Numbered from the stretch's first letter, positions 15,758 through 24,834 are shown. The stretch: 55,480 nt of DNA from Caldilineaceae bacterium SB0664_bin_27 (GCA_009838625.1 VXRG01000050.1:1-55480), one strand, 5' to 3'. The notes: generated from the sequence alone by a model not told the origin. Program-made: numbers and translations.

Positions 15758-15907
15758 ATGCGTATCCAAACGTATGACCAACCGAGTCGGGCGGCCTCGC
15801 CCGGCAGACAATCCCATCTGTCCCACTCCGGCAAGATTGTCATCTCCTCCTCCTCCAGCTGCTTGTGTACCACCTCCTCCTGTTGTTGCTCCTGTTGTTG
15901 TAGCTAA
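15758..15907 (+). CDS. Cys/Ser-rich 49-residue ORF; candidate cysteine leader peptide
   Basis: ORF of 49 codons starting at ATG 15758, with AAGGAG (15743-15748) nine bases upstream and a strong promoter about 100 bp upstream. Residues 1-29 are ordinary and polar. Residues 30-49 read SSSSSCLCTTSSCCCSCCCS. Eight Cys occur at 35, 37, 42-44 and 46-48; six use TGT, which should be the rarer Cys codon in such a GC-rich genome. The next gene, 243 bp downstream, is APS reductase, an enzyme of cysteine synthesis. A ribosome starved for Cys-tRNA would stall here, as in amino-acid attenuators and the poly-Cys leader ORFs described in mycobacteria. Alternative: a RiPP precursor with a heterocyclisable Ser/Cys core, but no YcaO, dehydrogenase or exporter gene is present in the window. 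Confidence 0.6.
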   Translation: MRIQTYDQPSRAASPGRQSHLSHSGKIVISSSSSCLCTTSSCCCSCCCS

Positions 15908-15935
15908 TTCTCTGACAGGCTCATCCAACAGAAAC

Positions 15936-15980
15936 GTGCGTCAACCCTGCGTGGACAGGGCGACCAAATTCTAGACGCAC
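15936..15980 (+). promoter_or_regulatory. Two-stem structure between leader ORF and APS reductase
   Basis: GTGCGTC (15936-15942) pairs with GACGCAC (15974-15980), enclosing CCCTG (15945-15949) paired with CAGGG (15956-15960). It starts 29 bases after the leader ORF stop codon. CAACAG at 15926-15931 could alternatively pair with either CTGTTG of the Cys-codon tract (15880-15885 or 15892-15897). No T-run follows, so control by Rho or by translation is more likely than an intrinsic terminator. Confidence 0.4.
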
Positions 15981-16150
15981 TTCACCGCGATGAGCGCCCG
16001 CTAAATCTCTTCACAACTGAAACAGTCCCATATCCGTAGCCCCGTTGCCGTGGCGTGCCAACTTTATGCGCGAACCTTTACCATTGCGCAGGCACTGCAA
16101 ACAGAACGTTATCGCGGCTGTGGATAGGATGAAATATAGAGGAACAAACT

Positions 16151-16876
16151 GTGATTGCTTTCGTGCAGGAAACACTCTCGTTTGATACCTGGCAACCGGA
16201 CGCTATCAACCACTTCAACCGCCGCCTGGAAGAGAGTTCCGCAGAAGAGATCCTGGAGTGGGCGATAGGTCAGTTTGGTGAAGGCTTCTCGATCGGCTCA
16301 GCCTTCGGCGCCAGCGGCATGGCGCTGATCGACATCGCCATGCGCATCAACCCCGATGTAGACATCTTTTACATCGACACCGACTACTTCTTCCCCGAAA
16401 CGCTGGGCCTCATCGAACGTGCCCAGCGGCACTACAACCGTCCCTTCCGCCGCGTGACGTCCGAAATGAGCGTCGCCGAACAGGAGCGGACCCACGGCCC
16501 GGACCTCTACCGCAGCAACCCGGACAAATGCTGCAATATCCGCAAAGTCGCGCCGATGGGAGAGGCCCTGCAGAGCAGCACCGCCTGGGTATCGGCCCTG
16601 CGCCGCGACCAGTCGCCCACCCGCGCCGGCACCCCTGTCCTGCGCTGGAACGATAAATACGGTGTCGTAAAAGTTTCTCCCCTGGTCAAATGGACTGAAG
16701 CAGACGTCTGGGCCTATATCCATACCCACGACGTTCCCTACAACGAGCTGCACGAGCAGAACTACCCCAGCATCGGCTGCTGGCCCTGCACCCAGGCCGT
16801 CCAACCCGGGGGCGACCTGCGCGCCGGCCGCTGGGTCGGGCTCGACAAGCTCGAGTGCGGCCTCCATCTTACCTAG
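16151..16876 (+). CDS. cysH: Assimilatory adenylyl-sulfate (APS) reductase
   Basis: Enzyme of 241 residues reducing activated sulfate to sulfite with thioredoxin. The nucleotide-binding loop is SAFGASGMALIDI. Cys127-Cys128 (DKCCNIRK) and Cys210-Cys213 (SIGCWPCTQAV) are the four ligands of the [4Fe-4S] cluster that marks APS rather than PAPS reductases. Cys236 in the C-terminal ECGLH is the catalytic cysteine. Length is normal. The GTG start at 16151 has GAGGA seven bases upstream. It is followed 54 bp later by a sirohydrochlorin chelatase gene. Sulfite reductase, the next enzyme, is not in the window. The Cys-rich ORF upstream probably regulates it. Confidence 0.93.
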   Translation: MIAFVQETLSFDTWQPDAINHFNRRLEESSAEEILEWAIGQFGEGFSIGSAFGASGMALIDIAMRINPDVDIFYIDTDYFFPETLGLIERAQRHYNRPFRRVTSEMSVAEQERTHGPDLYRSNPDKCCNIRKVAPMGEALQSSTAWVSALRRDQSPTRAGTPVLRWNDKYGVVKVSPLVKWTEADVWAYIHTHDVPYNELHEQNYPSIGCWPCTQAVQPGGDLRAGRWVGLDKLECGLHLT

Positions 16877-16930
16877 AGCTGGCTCTCGTTGGTCGGTTAA
16901 CGGTGGCCAACGTCGGCCGACCGCGAACCA

Positions 16931-17683
16931 ATGAACAGTATCGTCCTCATCGGTCACGGCAGCCTGCATAGTGACAGCGGCGCCTCTATGATCCGGTTGG
17001 CCGCCCGCCTACGCGAACGCGGCGCGGCGCCCATCGCCGAAGCCGGCTTCCTCAACTTCAGCCGTCCCACTATCACCGAGGCCGTCGCCAAATGTGTCGG
17101 CGCCGGCGCAACCTCCGTCACCGTCCAGCCCTATTTCCTCATCGACGGCGTCTACGTCCAGCAGGACCTGCCCGGCGACGTCGCCAAAGTCGCCGCACAG
17201 TTCCCAGAGCTCACCATCCGCGTCTCCCCCTGTTTCGGCTTCCACAAAAAGCTGGCCGCCATCGCTCTCGAGCGTCTGCAAGCCGTCGACCCAGACCCGA
17301 GCCGCTCCAACGGGACACAGGCCGCCCTCCTGGTCATGGCCCACGGCACACCCCTGGCGCACGCCAACGAACCGGTCAGACGAATTACCGCCTGGTTACA
17401 GGAGAAGACCCGCTACCCCCTCGCCGCCACCGCCTATCTCGACTGCAACACGCCCCGCATCGCCGACGCCATCGACAACCTCGCTGCCCAGGGCGCCCGC
17501 AAGATCGTCGCCCTGCCCTACTTTCTCCACCGCGGCCGCCACCTCCGCCAGGACCTGCCGCACATTCTCGCCGAAGCCCGCAGCCGCCACCCCTCCCTCA
17601 CCATCCTTGAGGCGCCCCACCTCGACTACGACCTGCGCCTCGTCGATGTCATCTCCGACCGCCTCTCCGAGCCGGCCCTCTGA
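16931..17683 (+). CDS. Sirohydrochlorin ferrochelatase (CbiX/SirB family)
   Basis: Protein of 250 residues with two CbiX-type chelatase halves. The first begins IVLIGHGSLHSDSG and the second LLVMAHGTPLAHAN; each supplies a His expected to bind the metal and porphyrinoid. Such enzymes insert Fe2+ into sirohydrochlorin to make siroheme (or Co2+ for cobalamin). Being next to APS reductase, Fe insertion for siroheme-dependent sulfite reductase is the likely job. The motif PYFLIDGVYVQQDLP and its counterpart PYFLHRGRHLRQDLP show the internal duplication. ATG at 16931 is the first suitable start. Confidence 0.88.
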   Translation: MNSIVLIGHGSLHSDSGASMIRLAARLRERGAAPIAEAGFLNFSRPTITEAVAKCVGAGATSVTVQPYFLIDGVYVQQDLPGDVAKVAAQFPELTIRVSPCFGFHKKLAAIALERLQAVDPDPSRSNGTQAALLVMAHGTPLAHANEPVRRITAWLQEKTRYPLAATAYLDCNTPRIADAIDNLAAQGARKIVALPYFLHRGRHLRQDLPHILAEARSRHPSLTILEAPHLDYDLRLVDVISDRLSEPAL

Positions 17684-17760
17684 CAGCAGTCTCTTCCCCT
17701 TGCGCGTAAGAGCAAACCCGACGAAAATGTAGAACACAAAATGGCTGCAATCGTCCATGG

Positions 17761-17793
17761 CCACACTGACCACTAACCACTGACCATTACACC
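17761..17793. repeat. Heptad repeat CACTGAC / CACTAAC before a start codon
   Basis: CACTGAC CACTAAC CACTGAC CATTACA in tandem directly before the ATG at 17794. Related phrases occur in other spacers: about 5018 (actgacaactgacca), 8767 (gaccactgaccgctg), 22370 (cagtggccagtggcc) and 30558 (gaccaccaaccactg). It leaves no room for a standard Shine-Dalgarno sequence. Confidence 0.5.
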
Positions 17794-19002
17794 ATGACCA
17801 GCAACAACGACTTCTCCCCCAAGCCGCTCTTTTCGCTCGCCGACACCGGCCGGGAGACCCCTCCAACCGGTCTGATCTCGCCGGCACGCTACGTGCAAGG
17901 GCCGGACCTGCTCGACCATCTCGGCCGCTTCCTGGCACTGGTACCCAGCACAAGACCCGCCGTTTACATCAGTGCCGGCGGGCTGCGCCGCCACGGCGAG
18001 CAACTGCTCGGCGGCCTCAGAGCCATGCAGATCGAAGCGTCGGTCGAAATCTTCGGGGACGAGTGCTCCTACTCAGAAATCGAGCGCGCCTCCTCCAGCC
18101 TGCAAACTAAAGGCACGCCATTCGACTGCTTGATAGCGGTCGGGGGCGGCAAGTGTCTCGACGCAGGCAAATGCGTAGCCGACCGGCTCGATATCCCAGT
18201 CGTCATCGTCCCCACCATCGCCTCCACCGACGCGCCCTGCTCGGCTCTATCGGTTATCTACACCGATGACGGCATCGTCCACGGCGGTGAGTCCTTCCCG
18301 GACAGCCCGGCCTTTGTACTGGTCGATTCACAGCTGATCGCAGCCGCGCCGGTGCGCTATCTGGTGGCCGGCATGGGTGACGCGCTTGCCACCCGCTACG
18401 AGGCTCGCACCTGCTACCGCAACCCGGCCGGCCGCGCCGTAATCGGCGGACGCCCGACCATCGCAGCCCAGGCTATCGCCGAACTCTGCGCCCAGACCGT
18501 CTTCGAAGATGGCGTCGCCGCCGCCGAAGCCAACTATCGCGGCGAGACCAACCCCGCGCTGGAGCGCGTGATCGAAGCCAATACTCTCTTGAGCGGCATC
18601 GGCTTCGAGAGCGGCGGCGTCACCGCGGCACACGCCATTGCCATGGGGTTCACCCGCCTGCCCGTAGCACGCGAAGAGTACCTGCACGGCGAAATGGTGG
18701 CGCTAGGGCTGCTCACCCAGCTGGCGCTGGAGCAGTTTACAGATGAATGCGAACAGGTCGCCCACTTCTGCGCCGAGATCGGCCTGCCCACTCATCTGGC
18801 CCAACTCTCCCTCGACACCACAGCCGACGGCCCCGCCCTGCAAGAGGCTATGGCGCACAGTGCCGCCACGCCGCTCATGGACAACGAGCCCTTCGACGTC
18901 ACGCCTGAAAACACCTGGACTTCGCTCCTGCAGGCCGACGAGATCGGCCGCGCTGCCACCGCCGCAGTCGGCGACCGGGCATACCACCGCCTGCGGGCAT
19001 AA
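17794..19002 (+). CDS. Glycerol dehydrogenase-like metal-dependent dehydrogenase
   Basis: Protein of 402 residues in the GldA branch of iron-containing alcohol dehydrogenases, which oxidise glycerol or related polyols with NAD+. The nucleotide loop is GGGKCLDAGK (residues 117-126). The metal ligands are Asp196 (GMGDAL), His280 (TAAHAIAMG) and His298 (YLHGEMV). The core starts at RYVQGPDLL; about 30 N-terminal residues are extra to the usual family start. The ATG at 17794 follows tandem heptad repeats rather than a clear ribosome binding site. The next gene encodes a CoA-transferase with its own promoter, so the two need not be one pathway. Confidence 0.88.
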   Translation: MTSNNDFSPKPLFSLADTGRETPPTGLISPARYVQGPDLLDHLGRFLALVPSTRPAVYISAGGLRRHGEQLLGGLRAMQIEASVEIFGDECSYSEIERASSSLQTKGTPFDCLIAVGGGKCLDAGKCVADRLDIPVVIVPTIASTDAPCSALSVIYTDDGIVHGGESFPDSPAFVLVDSQLIAAAPVRYLVAGMGDALATRYEARTCYRNPAGRAVIGGRPTIAAQAIAELCAQTVFEDGVAAAEANYRGETNPALERVIEANTLLSGIGFESGGVTAAHAIAMGFTRLPVAREEYLHGEMVALGLLTQLALEQFTDECEQVAHFCAEIGLPTHLAQLSLDTTADGPALQEAMAHSAATPLMDNEPFDVTPENTWTSLLQADEIGRAATAAVGDRAYHRLRA

Positions 19003-19067
19003 TCTGTTTCTTCTCCGTCCCGTTCCACCATCGCGCCCTGCCCGCACAAGGCTGCATCTGCCAACCC

Positions 19068-19095
19068 TTGCGCCAAACGTCCGTCCCGCTATAAT
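19068..19095 (+). promoter_or_regulatory. Promoter of the CoA-transferase gene
   Basis: TTGCGC at 19068-19073, a 16-bp spacer, and a perfect TATAAT at 19090-19095. It lies 85 bp before the ATG at 19180. It shows that the CoA-transferase can be expressed separately from the dehydrogenase upstream. Confidence 0.6.
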
Positions 19096-19179
19096 GGAGC
19101 CATCGCTACTCCGCTGGCCCGCGTATCCCTTTCGCTCGGTTGCGCGCGCCCGCCCCGCCCGCAAAGGTGAAATTGAGCA

Positions 19180-20766
19180 ATGCCGCGCACCCGTTTTGTT
19201 ACCCTGCCCGAAGCCGCTGCCCTCATCCACGACGGGGCAACGGTGGCTGTCAACTCCTCCAGCGGTCTGCTTTGCCCCGACGCGATTCTGCGCGCCGTGG
19301 GCGAGCGCTTTGCCCAACAAGGCCATCCGCAGAACCTGACCACTATTCACCCCATTGCCGCCGGTGACATGTATGGCATCGACGGCATCGACCACATTGC
19401 CCAGCCCGGCCTGCTGGCGCGGGTGATCGCTGGCTCACTCCCATCCGGTCCATCGTCGATGGAGTCGCCCGCCATCTGGCGCATGATCTACGAAAACGAA
19501 GTCGAAGCGTACAATATTCCCAGCGGGCTCATCTTCCACCAGCTGCGCGAGGCTGCGGCGCGGCGGCCCGGTGTCCTCACCCAACTGGGCATGGACACTT
19601 ACCTCGATCCACGGCGTCAGGGCGGCCGCATGAATGAGTGCACCCGCGAGAATATTGTGCAGCTGGTGGAGTTTGACGGCCAGGAGTGGCTCTATCTGCG
19701 CGCCCTGAAACCGGACGCGGCGCTAATCCGCGCGACGACCGCCGACGAAATGGGTAATCTCACTTTCGAGCGCGAGGGCGCCTTTCTCGGGGCCTACGAT
19801 GTCGCACTGGCCGCGCACAACAACGGCGGCGTCGTCATCGCCCAGGTCGAGCGTCGCGTTGCCGCCGGCACCCTTCTCGCTCAGAACGTGCGCGTGCCCA
19901 GCACCCTTGTGGACGCAGTCGTGGTCGTGCCCGACTCCATGCAGACCACCCAGACCGAATACGACCCGGCCATCAGCGGCGAAGTGCGCGTCCCTTCCGA
20001 TACATTCGAGGTCGCCGAGTGGGGCCTGCAAAAGGTGATCGCCCGTCGCGCCGCGCTCGAGCTCCGCGACGGCGAAGCGGTCAATCTCGGCTTCGGCATC
20101 TCAGCGCTTGTGCCGCGAGTTCTGCTCGAAGAGGGGCTGGACGGCGCCGTTACCTGGGTTATCGAGCAAGGCGCCGTTGGAGGCATGCCGCTGGGGGGCT
20201 TTCAGTTCGGCTGCGCCGCCAATACCCAAGCCATCATTCCCTCGCCTGACCAGTTCAGTTATTTTCAGGGCGGCGGCTTCGACCGCTGCTTCCTTTCCTT
20301 CATGCAGATCGATCGCGAGGGCAACATCAACGTTTCGCGCCTGGCCGCCCGTCCCCACGTGACCGCCGGTGTCGGCGGGTTTGTCGACATCACCGCCAAC
20401 GCCAGAAATATCGTCATCAGCGGGACATACACGGCCGGCGCCCGCCTCGATGTGGTCGGCGGCCGCCTGCATATCGAGCGTGAGGGTAGAGTGCGCAAGT
20501 TCGTCAACGAGGTAGAGCACGTCACCTTCAGCGGTCGCCGCGCCCGTCAGACCGGGCAGAACGTGGTCGTTGTCACCGAACGCTGCGTGTTCCGCCTTGA
20601 TACCGACGGCTGGACCGTTATCGAAATCGCACCCGGCGCCTCCCTCGAAGAAGACGTCCTCGCACAGTGCGAGTTTCCGCTCGCCGTCGCCTCTGACCTG
20701 CGCGAAATGGAGCCCCGCCTCTTTCAACCGGAGCGCATGGGTCTTCAATTGCAAAGGAGTGACTGA
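19180..20766 (+). CDS. Acyl-CoA:acetate/3-ketoacid CoA-transferase (YdiF type)
   Basis: Family I CoA-transferase of 528 residues, with alpha and beta halves fused in one chain. The N-terminal half begins FVTLPEAAALIHDGATVAV and contains NECTRENIV. The second half has GFGISALVPRV and the catalytic Glu329 in VIEQGAVGGMP, which forms the glutamyl-CoA thioester. The pattern fits propionate/acetate CoA-transferases of the YdiF/Pct group. Typical length. It has its own TATAAT promoter. The exact acids exchanged are unknown. It ends 40 bp from the convergent polysaccharide operon. Confidence 0.9.
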   Translation: MPRTRFVTLPEAAALIHDGATVAVNSSSGLLCPDAILRAVGERFAQQGHPQNLTTIHPIAAGDMYGIDGIDHIAQPGLLARVIAGSLPSGPSSMESPAIWRMIYENEVEAYNIPSGLIFHQLREAAARRPGVLTQLGMDTYLDPRRQGGRMNECTRENIVQLVEFDGQEWLYLRALKPDAALIRATTADEMGNLTFEREGAFLGAYDVALAAHNNGGVVIAQVERRVAAGTLLAQNVRVPSTLVDAVVVVPDSMQTTQTEYDPAISGEVRVPSDTFEVAEWGLQKVIARRAALELRDGEAVNLGFGISALVPRVLLEEGLDGAVTWVIEQGAVGGMPLGGFQFGCAANTQAIIPSPDQFSYFQGGGFDRCFLSFMQIDREGNINVSRLAARPHVTAGVGGFVDITANARNIVISGTYTAGARLDVVGGRLHIEREGRVRKFVNEVEHVTFSGRRARQTGQNVVVVTERCVFRLDTDGWTVIEIAPGASLEEDVLAQCEFPLAVASDLREMEPRLFQPERMGLQLQRSD

Positions 20767-20805
20767 ACTACTGCCCGTGAGTGGGAAGCCAAAAACTAGA
20801 GACGT

Positions 20806-22359
20806 CTAATACGCCCCTTCCCCGCCCAAAACCTTTGGAATTGAGCGCAGAAGAATGCCCAGATCCAGGGTCATACTCCAGTTCTCGGCGTAGTAAATGT
20901 CGAGCAGAACCATTTCATCGAAAGTCAGGTCGCTGCGGCCGCTGACCTGCCAAAGCCCCGTCATCCCCGGGCTGACCGATAGCCGCTTGCGGTGCCAGTC
21001 CTTGTACTGCGACACTTCCTCCGGCACATTGGGACGCGGCCCGACCAGGCTCATCTCGCCGCGCAATACATTGATGAGGTTCGGCAGTTCATCCAGGCTC
21101 AGGCGGCGCAGAATCCGCCCAACGGCGGTGCGGCGCGGGTCGTCGCGCATCTTGAAAAGCGGCCCCGACGCCTCATTCAGGTCGGCCATCTCGTCGAGTT
21201 GCGCCTCGGCATCGGCGATCATTGAGCGAAACTTGTAGATCTGGAATGGCCGTCCGTTGCGCCCGACGCGCGTCTGGGAATAGATGATCGGCCCCGGTGA
21301 ATTGAAGCGGACACACAGTGCGATCAACGCGCCAAGCGGCAGCCCCAGAACCAGCATGACCGTAGCCAGGGTCACATCCAGTGCCCGTTTCACGAACAGA
21401 TTCCAACCCGCAATCGATACGGCTCGCGTCGTGATCAACGGAATCCCGTTCAGCCGTTCCACCTGCATCTGATTCTTTGTCAGCTGGAAGAAGTCCGGCA
21501 CGATCTGTGCGGTGACACCGTTCTCCTCACACAGATGAAGCAGACGCGCAACGATGCGGTGGCTCCGCCAGGGCAGACAGATGATGGCCGTGTCTATCTC
21601 GTTATTTTGCAGGATATCAAAAAAATTGGTTAACGGGCCCAGTGCCTGAAAACGGCCGATGTCTGTCCGATTTATGTCAGGATCGTCGTCCAGAAAGCCG
21701 ACCAGTTCATATCCGAGGCTGGGGCGGGCCGCAATCGTACGCATGACCATCAACCCCACATCGCCGGCGCCTACCAACACGACACGTTCCAGTCCGATCC
21801 CCTGATTGCGCAGGTAGCCGCGCACCGTGTAGATCACGGCGCGGCTGATGCCCAACAACAGGGTTACCAGCACGGCCGTGTAAAGGAAGATCAGGCGGCT
21901 ATAGGAAAGTTGCCCGAAGGCCAGGTTCAAAATGATCAGAACGACTACGCCTATCGTGGTCGCGCTGGCGATAGCATAGACCTCTTCCAACCAGAGACGG
22001 TCTCGCCGGTATACATAGACTCTGGAGAATTGAAACGAACAAAAAAGGAGAAAAACCAGCGCCAGACCGAACGGCAGATAGGTGACAAGATCGGTCTGGT
22101 TCGATGGATCGACCGTGAGGAACCACTGTAACCGGTAGCGCACCCAATAGGCCATCAAAAACGCGACAACTATCAGAATCAGATCGCTGATGCGCAGTAA
22201 CGCTGGCCACCATCTCGGAGGAATCCGAGTTAGCAGGGCTGTCAACCAGTTTCTTTCAGGTGAGCCTGTTGCCTCCCCGCTCTTTCGCTTCCCATTTCGT
22301 GCTTGTTGGGACGAACGGCGACCCCGGCGCTGTTTCATCTGTACGGTTGTCATCGGCAT
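20806..22359 (-). CDS. Undecaprenyl-phosphate sugar phosphotransferase (WcaJ-like)
   Basis: Membrane enzyme of 517 residues that starts exopolysaccharide repeat units by moving a sugar-1-phosphate from UDP-sugar to undecaprenyl phosphate. Four hydrophobic segments at about 45-170 are followed by a Rossmann-like domain ([11 protein letters not shown] ... GFLDDDPD). The C-terminal catalytic domain has [46 protein letters not shown] and [11 protein letters not shown]. The first about 40 residues are basic and disordered. Last gene of a three-gene minus-strand operon with two glycosyltransferases. Confidence 0.92.
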   Translation of the reverse strand: MPMTTVQMKQRRGRRSSQQARNGKRKSGEATGSPERNWLTALLTRIPPRWWPALLRISDLILIVVAFLMAYWVRYRLQWFLTVDPSNQTDLVTYLPFGLALVFLLFCSFQFSRVYVYRRDRLWLEEVYAIASATTIGVVVLIILNLAFGQLSYSRLIFLYTAVLVTLLLGISRAVIYTVRGYLRNQGIGLERVVLVGAGDVGLMVMRTIAARPSLGYELVGFLDDDPDINRTDIGRFQALGPLTNFFDILQNNEIDTAIICLPWRSHRIVARLLHLCEENGVTAQIVPDFFQLTKNQMQVERLNGIPLITTRAVSIAGWNLFVKRALDVTLATVMLVLGLPLGALIALCVRFNSPGPIIYSQTRVGRNGRPFQIYKFRSMIADAEAQLDEMADLNEASGPLFKMRDDPRRTAVGRILRRLSLDELPNLINVLRGEMSLVGPRPNVPEEVSQYKDWHRKRLSVSPGMTGLWQVSGRSDLTFDEMVLLDIYYAENWSMTLDLGILLRSIPKVLGGEGAY

Positions 22360-22418
22360 TCAATCAGTGGCCAGTGGCCCGCGGTGTGCGATTCGTGGTT
22401 CGTGCTTTGTACTGTCCT

Positions 22419-23597
22419 TTAACCTTCATTTACCGCACTTTCATATACAGCCATCGTCTCTTTCGCAGCCCGTTCCCAGGAGAACCGCCTCGCCTGTCGA
22501 AGTCCCCACCTTTGCAAAGCATTGGAGACGCCCTGGTCGGTAAATAGACGCTCAAAAGCGTCCTGAAGAGCGGCCTGGTTCTGCGCCGGCACGATCAGCG
22601 CCGCATCGCCGGCCACCTCTTGAAGGCTCGGCGCGTCGCTACAGATGACCGGAGTTCCCGATGCCATCGCCTCCAGCACCGGCAAACCAAATCCCTCGTA
22701 CAGACTGGGATAGACGAATCCGCTGGCTGCGTTGTACCAGAGGCACAGGTCACGCTCCGGCAGGAAACCGGGAAACTGTACTATCGGCCCTTCGTCGGAA
22801 GTTCCGCCCGCGTCGCCTCCCATCAAGCCCAGCTCGGCCGCCAGGCTGAAAATCTCCTGGTAGTGCCAGCCTTTGCCGCCAGCCACAACCAACCCTACGT
22901 CGCGCCCGATTGCACTCTCCGCCCGCCAACTTGCAAAGGTCCGCAGCAGATGGGGCAGATTTTTGCGTGGTTCCAGTGTGCCAACATAGAGCAAGAACCT
23001 CTTCGGCAGCCCCATAAGCTCGCGAAAATCGCTGACCTCTGCTATCGGTAGAGGCCGGAACTGCTCGCCTACCCCATTATACACCACCTCTACGCGCCGG
23101 CTCTCCACTCCGAACTCCGCCCGCACGTCCGCCGCCGTCTGCTTGCTGACCGCGATTACCCGCCTGGCCCGACGGGCACTGGCGCGACACAGGTGGCCAA
23201 GATAGAACCGCTTGAGACGAGGAAATCGCTCCGGCATCCGTATGAAGCTGAGGTCGTGGACGGTCACCACGCCGGGTACCCTTGTCGCCAGCGGCAACGT
23301 ATTCACCAAGCCGTGCACCAGGCTTCCCCGCGCCGTCATCGCGGCCAGCGGCAACGCCGTCTGCTCCCAGATGATGCGAGGCACCGGATCGGCGGCCGGC
23401 CAGCGCGTATAACGCAACTCCATCCCCGGGCGCCTCTGCGGGAAGCGAAAGTCCCGGTCGTTGACAAAGGCCGTCACCTGTTTTCCGTCGGTCTCGTCCG
23501 CAAGAGCTGTCAGCAGGTTGCGGCAGTAGTTGCTGACGCCGGCTCCCCGGTAACCGCCTCTTGTATGAAGCAACTGGGCATTAACGACGACTTTCAT
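22419..23597 (-). CDS. Glycosyltransferase family 4 (group 1)
   Basis: Cytoplasmic glycosyltransferase of 392 residues with the GT-B fold. The N-terminus has the glycine-rich GGYRGAGVSNYCRNLLTAL. The C-terminal donor site has LYVGTLEPRKNLPHLLRTF and the E-x7-E pattern in YEGFGLPVLEAMASGTPVI. It probably adds a sugar to the lipid-linked exopolysaccharide unit started by the adjacent phosphotransferase. Its start lies 23 bp after the stop of the upstream transferase gene, consistent with one operon. Confidence 0.9.
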   Translation of the reverse strand: MKVVVNAQLLHTRGGYRGAGVSNYCRNLLTALADETDGKQVTAFVNDRDFRFPQRRPGMELRYTRWPAADPVPRIIWEQTALPLAAMTARGSLVHGLVNTLPLATRVPGVVTVHDLSFIRMPERFPRLKRFYLGHLCRASARRARRVIAVSKQTAADVRAEFGVESRRVEVVYNGVGEQFRPLPIAEVSDFRELMGLPKRFLLYVGTLEPRKNLPHLLRTFASWRAESAIGRDVGLVVAGGKGWHYQEIFSLAAELGLMGGDAGGTSDEGPIVQFPGFLPERDLCLWYNAASGFVYPSLYEGFGLPVLEAMASGTPVICSDAPSLQEVAGDAALIVPAQNQAALQDAFERLFTDQGVSNALQRWGLRQARRFSWERAAKETMAVYESAVNEG

Positions 23598-23620
23598 AGT
23601 CTGTGTCTGATTTTCAGTCT

Positions 23621-24751
23621 TTAGCGGTCTTGGGCTACGGCCCCGTAGGCCGCGACCGTCCGGCGGGCAATCTCTTCCATTGTGTAATGGGCCAGCACGC
23701 GCTGCCTTCCCGCTTGGGCCAGACTGTTGCGCGCATCCCGATCATGCATTAACCGTTGCAGTTGCAACCGGAGCGATTCAATATCCCCCTCCGGGAAGAC
23801 CACCCCAGCATCTCCGATGACGTTGGGAATCTCGCCGCTGCTGCTTCCAATTACCGGTACCCCGCTGGCCATCGCCTCAATCAACACCCGCCCAAACTGT
23901 TCCTTCCAGTTGGGCCGCGTGCGGCTGGGCAGCACCAGCAGGTCCAGCGAACGATAGAAGCCGGGCATCTCCCCGCTGGGAAGTCTCACTCCCAGCGTGA
24001 CCCGGTCCGCGGCGCCGCATTCGGAAGCCAGTTTCCGCAGCGCTTCCAGCTCCTCGCCGCTGCCCACAAGCGTCAGCTGCCAATTGCCCTCCAGTCCGGC
24101 GCACGCCCGCAGCAGCAGGTCCAGCCCTTTCTCGGGCAAGAGGCCCCCGGCGTAGCCAATGTGAAATGCGCTCTCCTCCCCACGCCGATTCGCGCTCTCT
24201 TCTCCATCCAGCCCTGTCGGTGGTCGAAAAATGTTCGGGTCTACGCCAAACTGCGGCAGTACAACGATCTCGCCCTTATATCCCTTGCGAACGAGGACCT
24301 CACGGGCCTCAGCATTCCCTGCGATCGCGACCGAACAGGTCCGGTATACAGTTCGCTCGAACCAGTTAAACGGAGGAGGATAGCGGCGCAGCAGGTTCTG
24401 CCAGGTGAAAAAGATTGGCTTCGCACCCACCGCCCGCGCCGCCCGCACACCGAGGAGCGTAGCCAAATTGTATGGCTCCTCATCCACATGCACAACCTCC
24501 GGTTTCAAATCCCGAAGCTCCTTTACCAGAGTAGGATAAAAGTGCATATGATAAGCGCCGTTGAATAGGATGGGAATCGTACGCAGTTCGTAGCCGACAG
24601 TATGCAGCCGTTCCGCCCTTTGTAACCCGCGCCGGTCTCGCCAGCTTGGCGGCGTCAGCACCGTCAACTCCACCCCCAGGCGCGCGATCTCCTCCGCCTT
24701 TTTCTGATACGCGCCCACAACGAGCGCCTTGCTAACGAGCACAACGCGCAA
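23621..24751 (-). CDS. Glycosyltransferase family 4 (group 1), second copy
   Basis: GT-B glycosyltransferase of 376 residues. The N-terminal domain has GVELTVLTPPSWRDRRG and PEVVHVDEEPYNLATLLG. The donor domain has IGYAGGLLPEKGLDLLLRA and EQFGRVLIEAMASGVPVIGSSSGEIP with the E-x7-E pair. First gene of the exopolysaccharide operon, with a TATAAT promoter just upstream. Sugar specificity cannot be read from sequence. Confidence 0.9.
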   Translation of the reverse strand: MRVVLVSKALVVGAYQKKAEEIARLGVELTVLTPPSWRDRRGLQRAERLHTVGYELRTIPILFNGAYHMHFYPTLVKELRDLKPEVVHVDEEPYNLATLLGVRAARAVGAKPIFFTWQNLLRRYPPPFNWFERTVYRTCSVAIAGNAEAREVLVRKGYKGEIVVLPQFGVDPNIFRPPTGLDGEESANRRGEESAFHIGYAGGLLPEKGLDLLLRACAGLEGNWQLTLVGSGEELEALRKLASECGAADRVTLGVRLPSGEMPGFYRSLDLLVLPSRTRPNWKEQFGRVLIEAMASGVPVIGSSSGEIPNVIGDAGVVFPEGDIESLRLQLQRLMHDRDARNSLAQAGRQRVLAHYTMEEIARRTVAAYGAVAQDR

Positions 24752-24805
24752 CGGGTTCCCCCTTTGGCTGATGGCTAATGAATCTGCTTCGCTTGCCCCC
24801 CACCG

Positions 24806-24834
24806 ATTATAGCGGAGGCGCGCGCGGTGCTCAA
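24806..24834 (-). promoter_or_regulatory. Promoter of the exopolysaccharide operon
   Basis: On the minus strand, TTGAGC (24834-24829), a 17-bp spacer and a perfect TATAAT (24811-24806). It lies 55 bp before the glycosyltransferase start at 24751 and would drive all three genes. Confidence 0.65.

Noticed and set aside
15651..15974. A 107-codon frame overlapping the Cys-rich ORF in another frame
   Set aside because: Starts within the promoter region with no Shine-Dalgarno sequence, and its Pro-rich part is only the frame-shifted Ser/Cys tract. The 15758 frame has AAGGAG at ideal distance.
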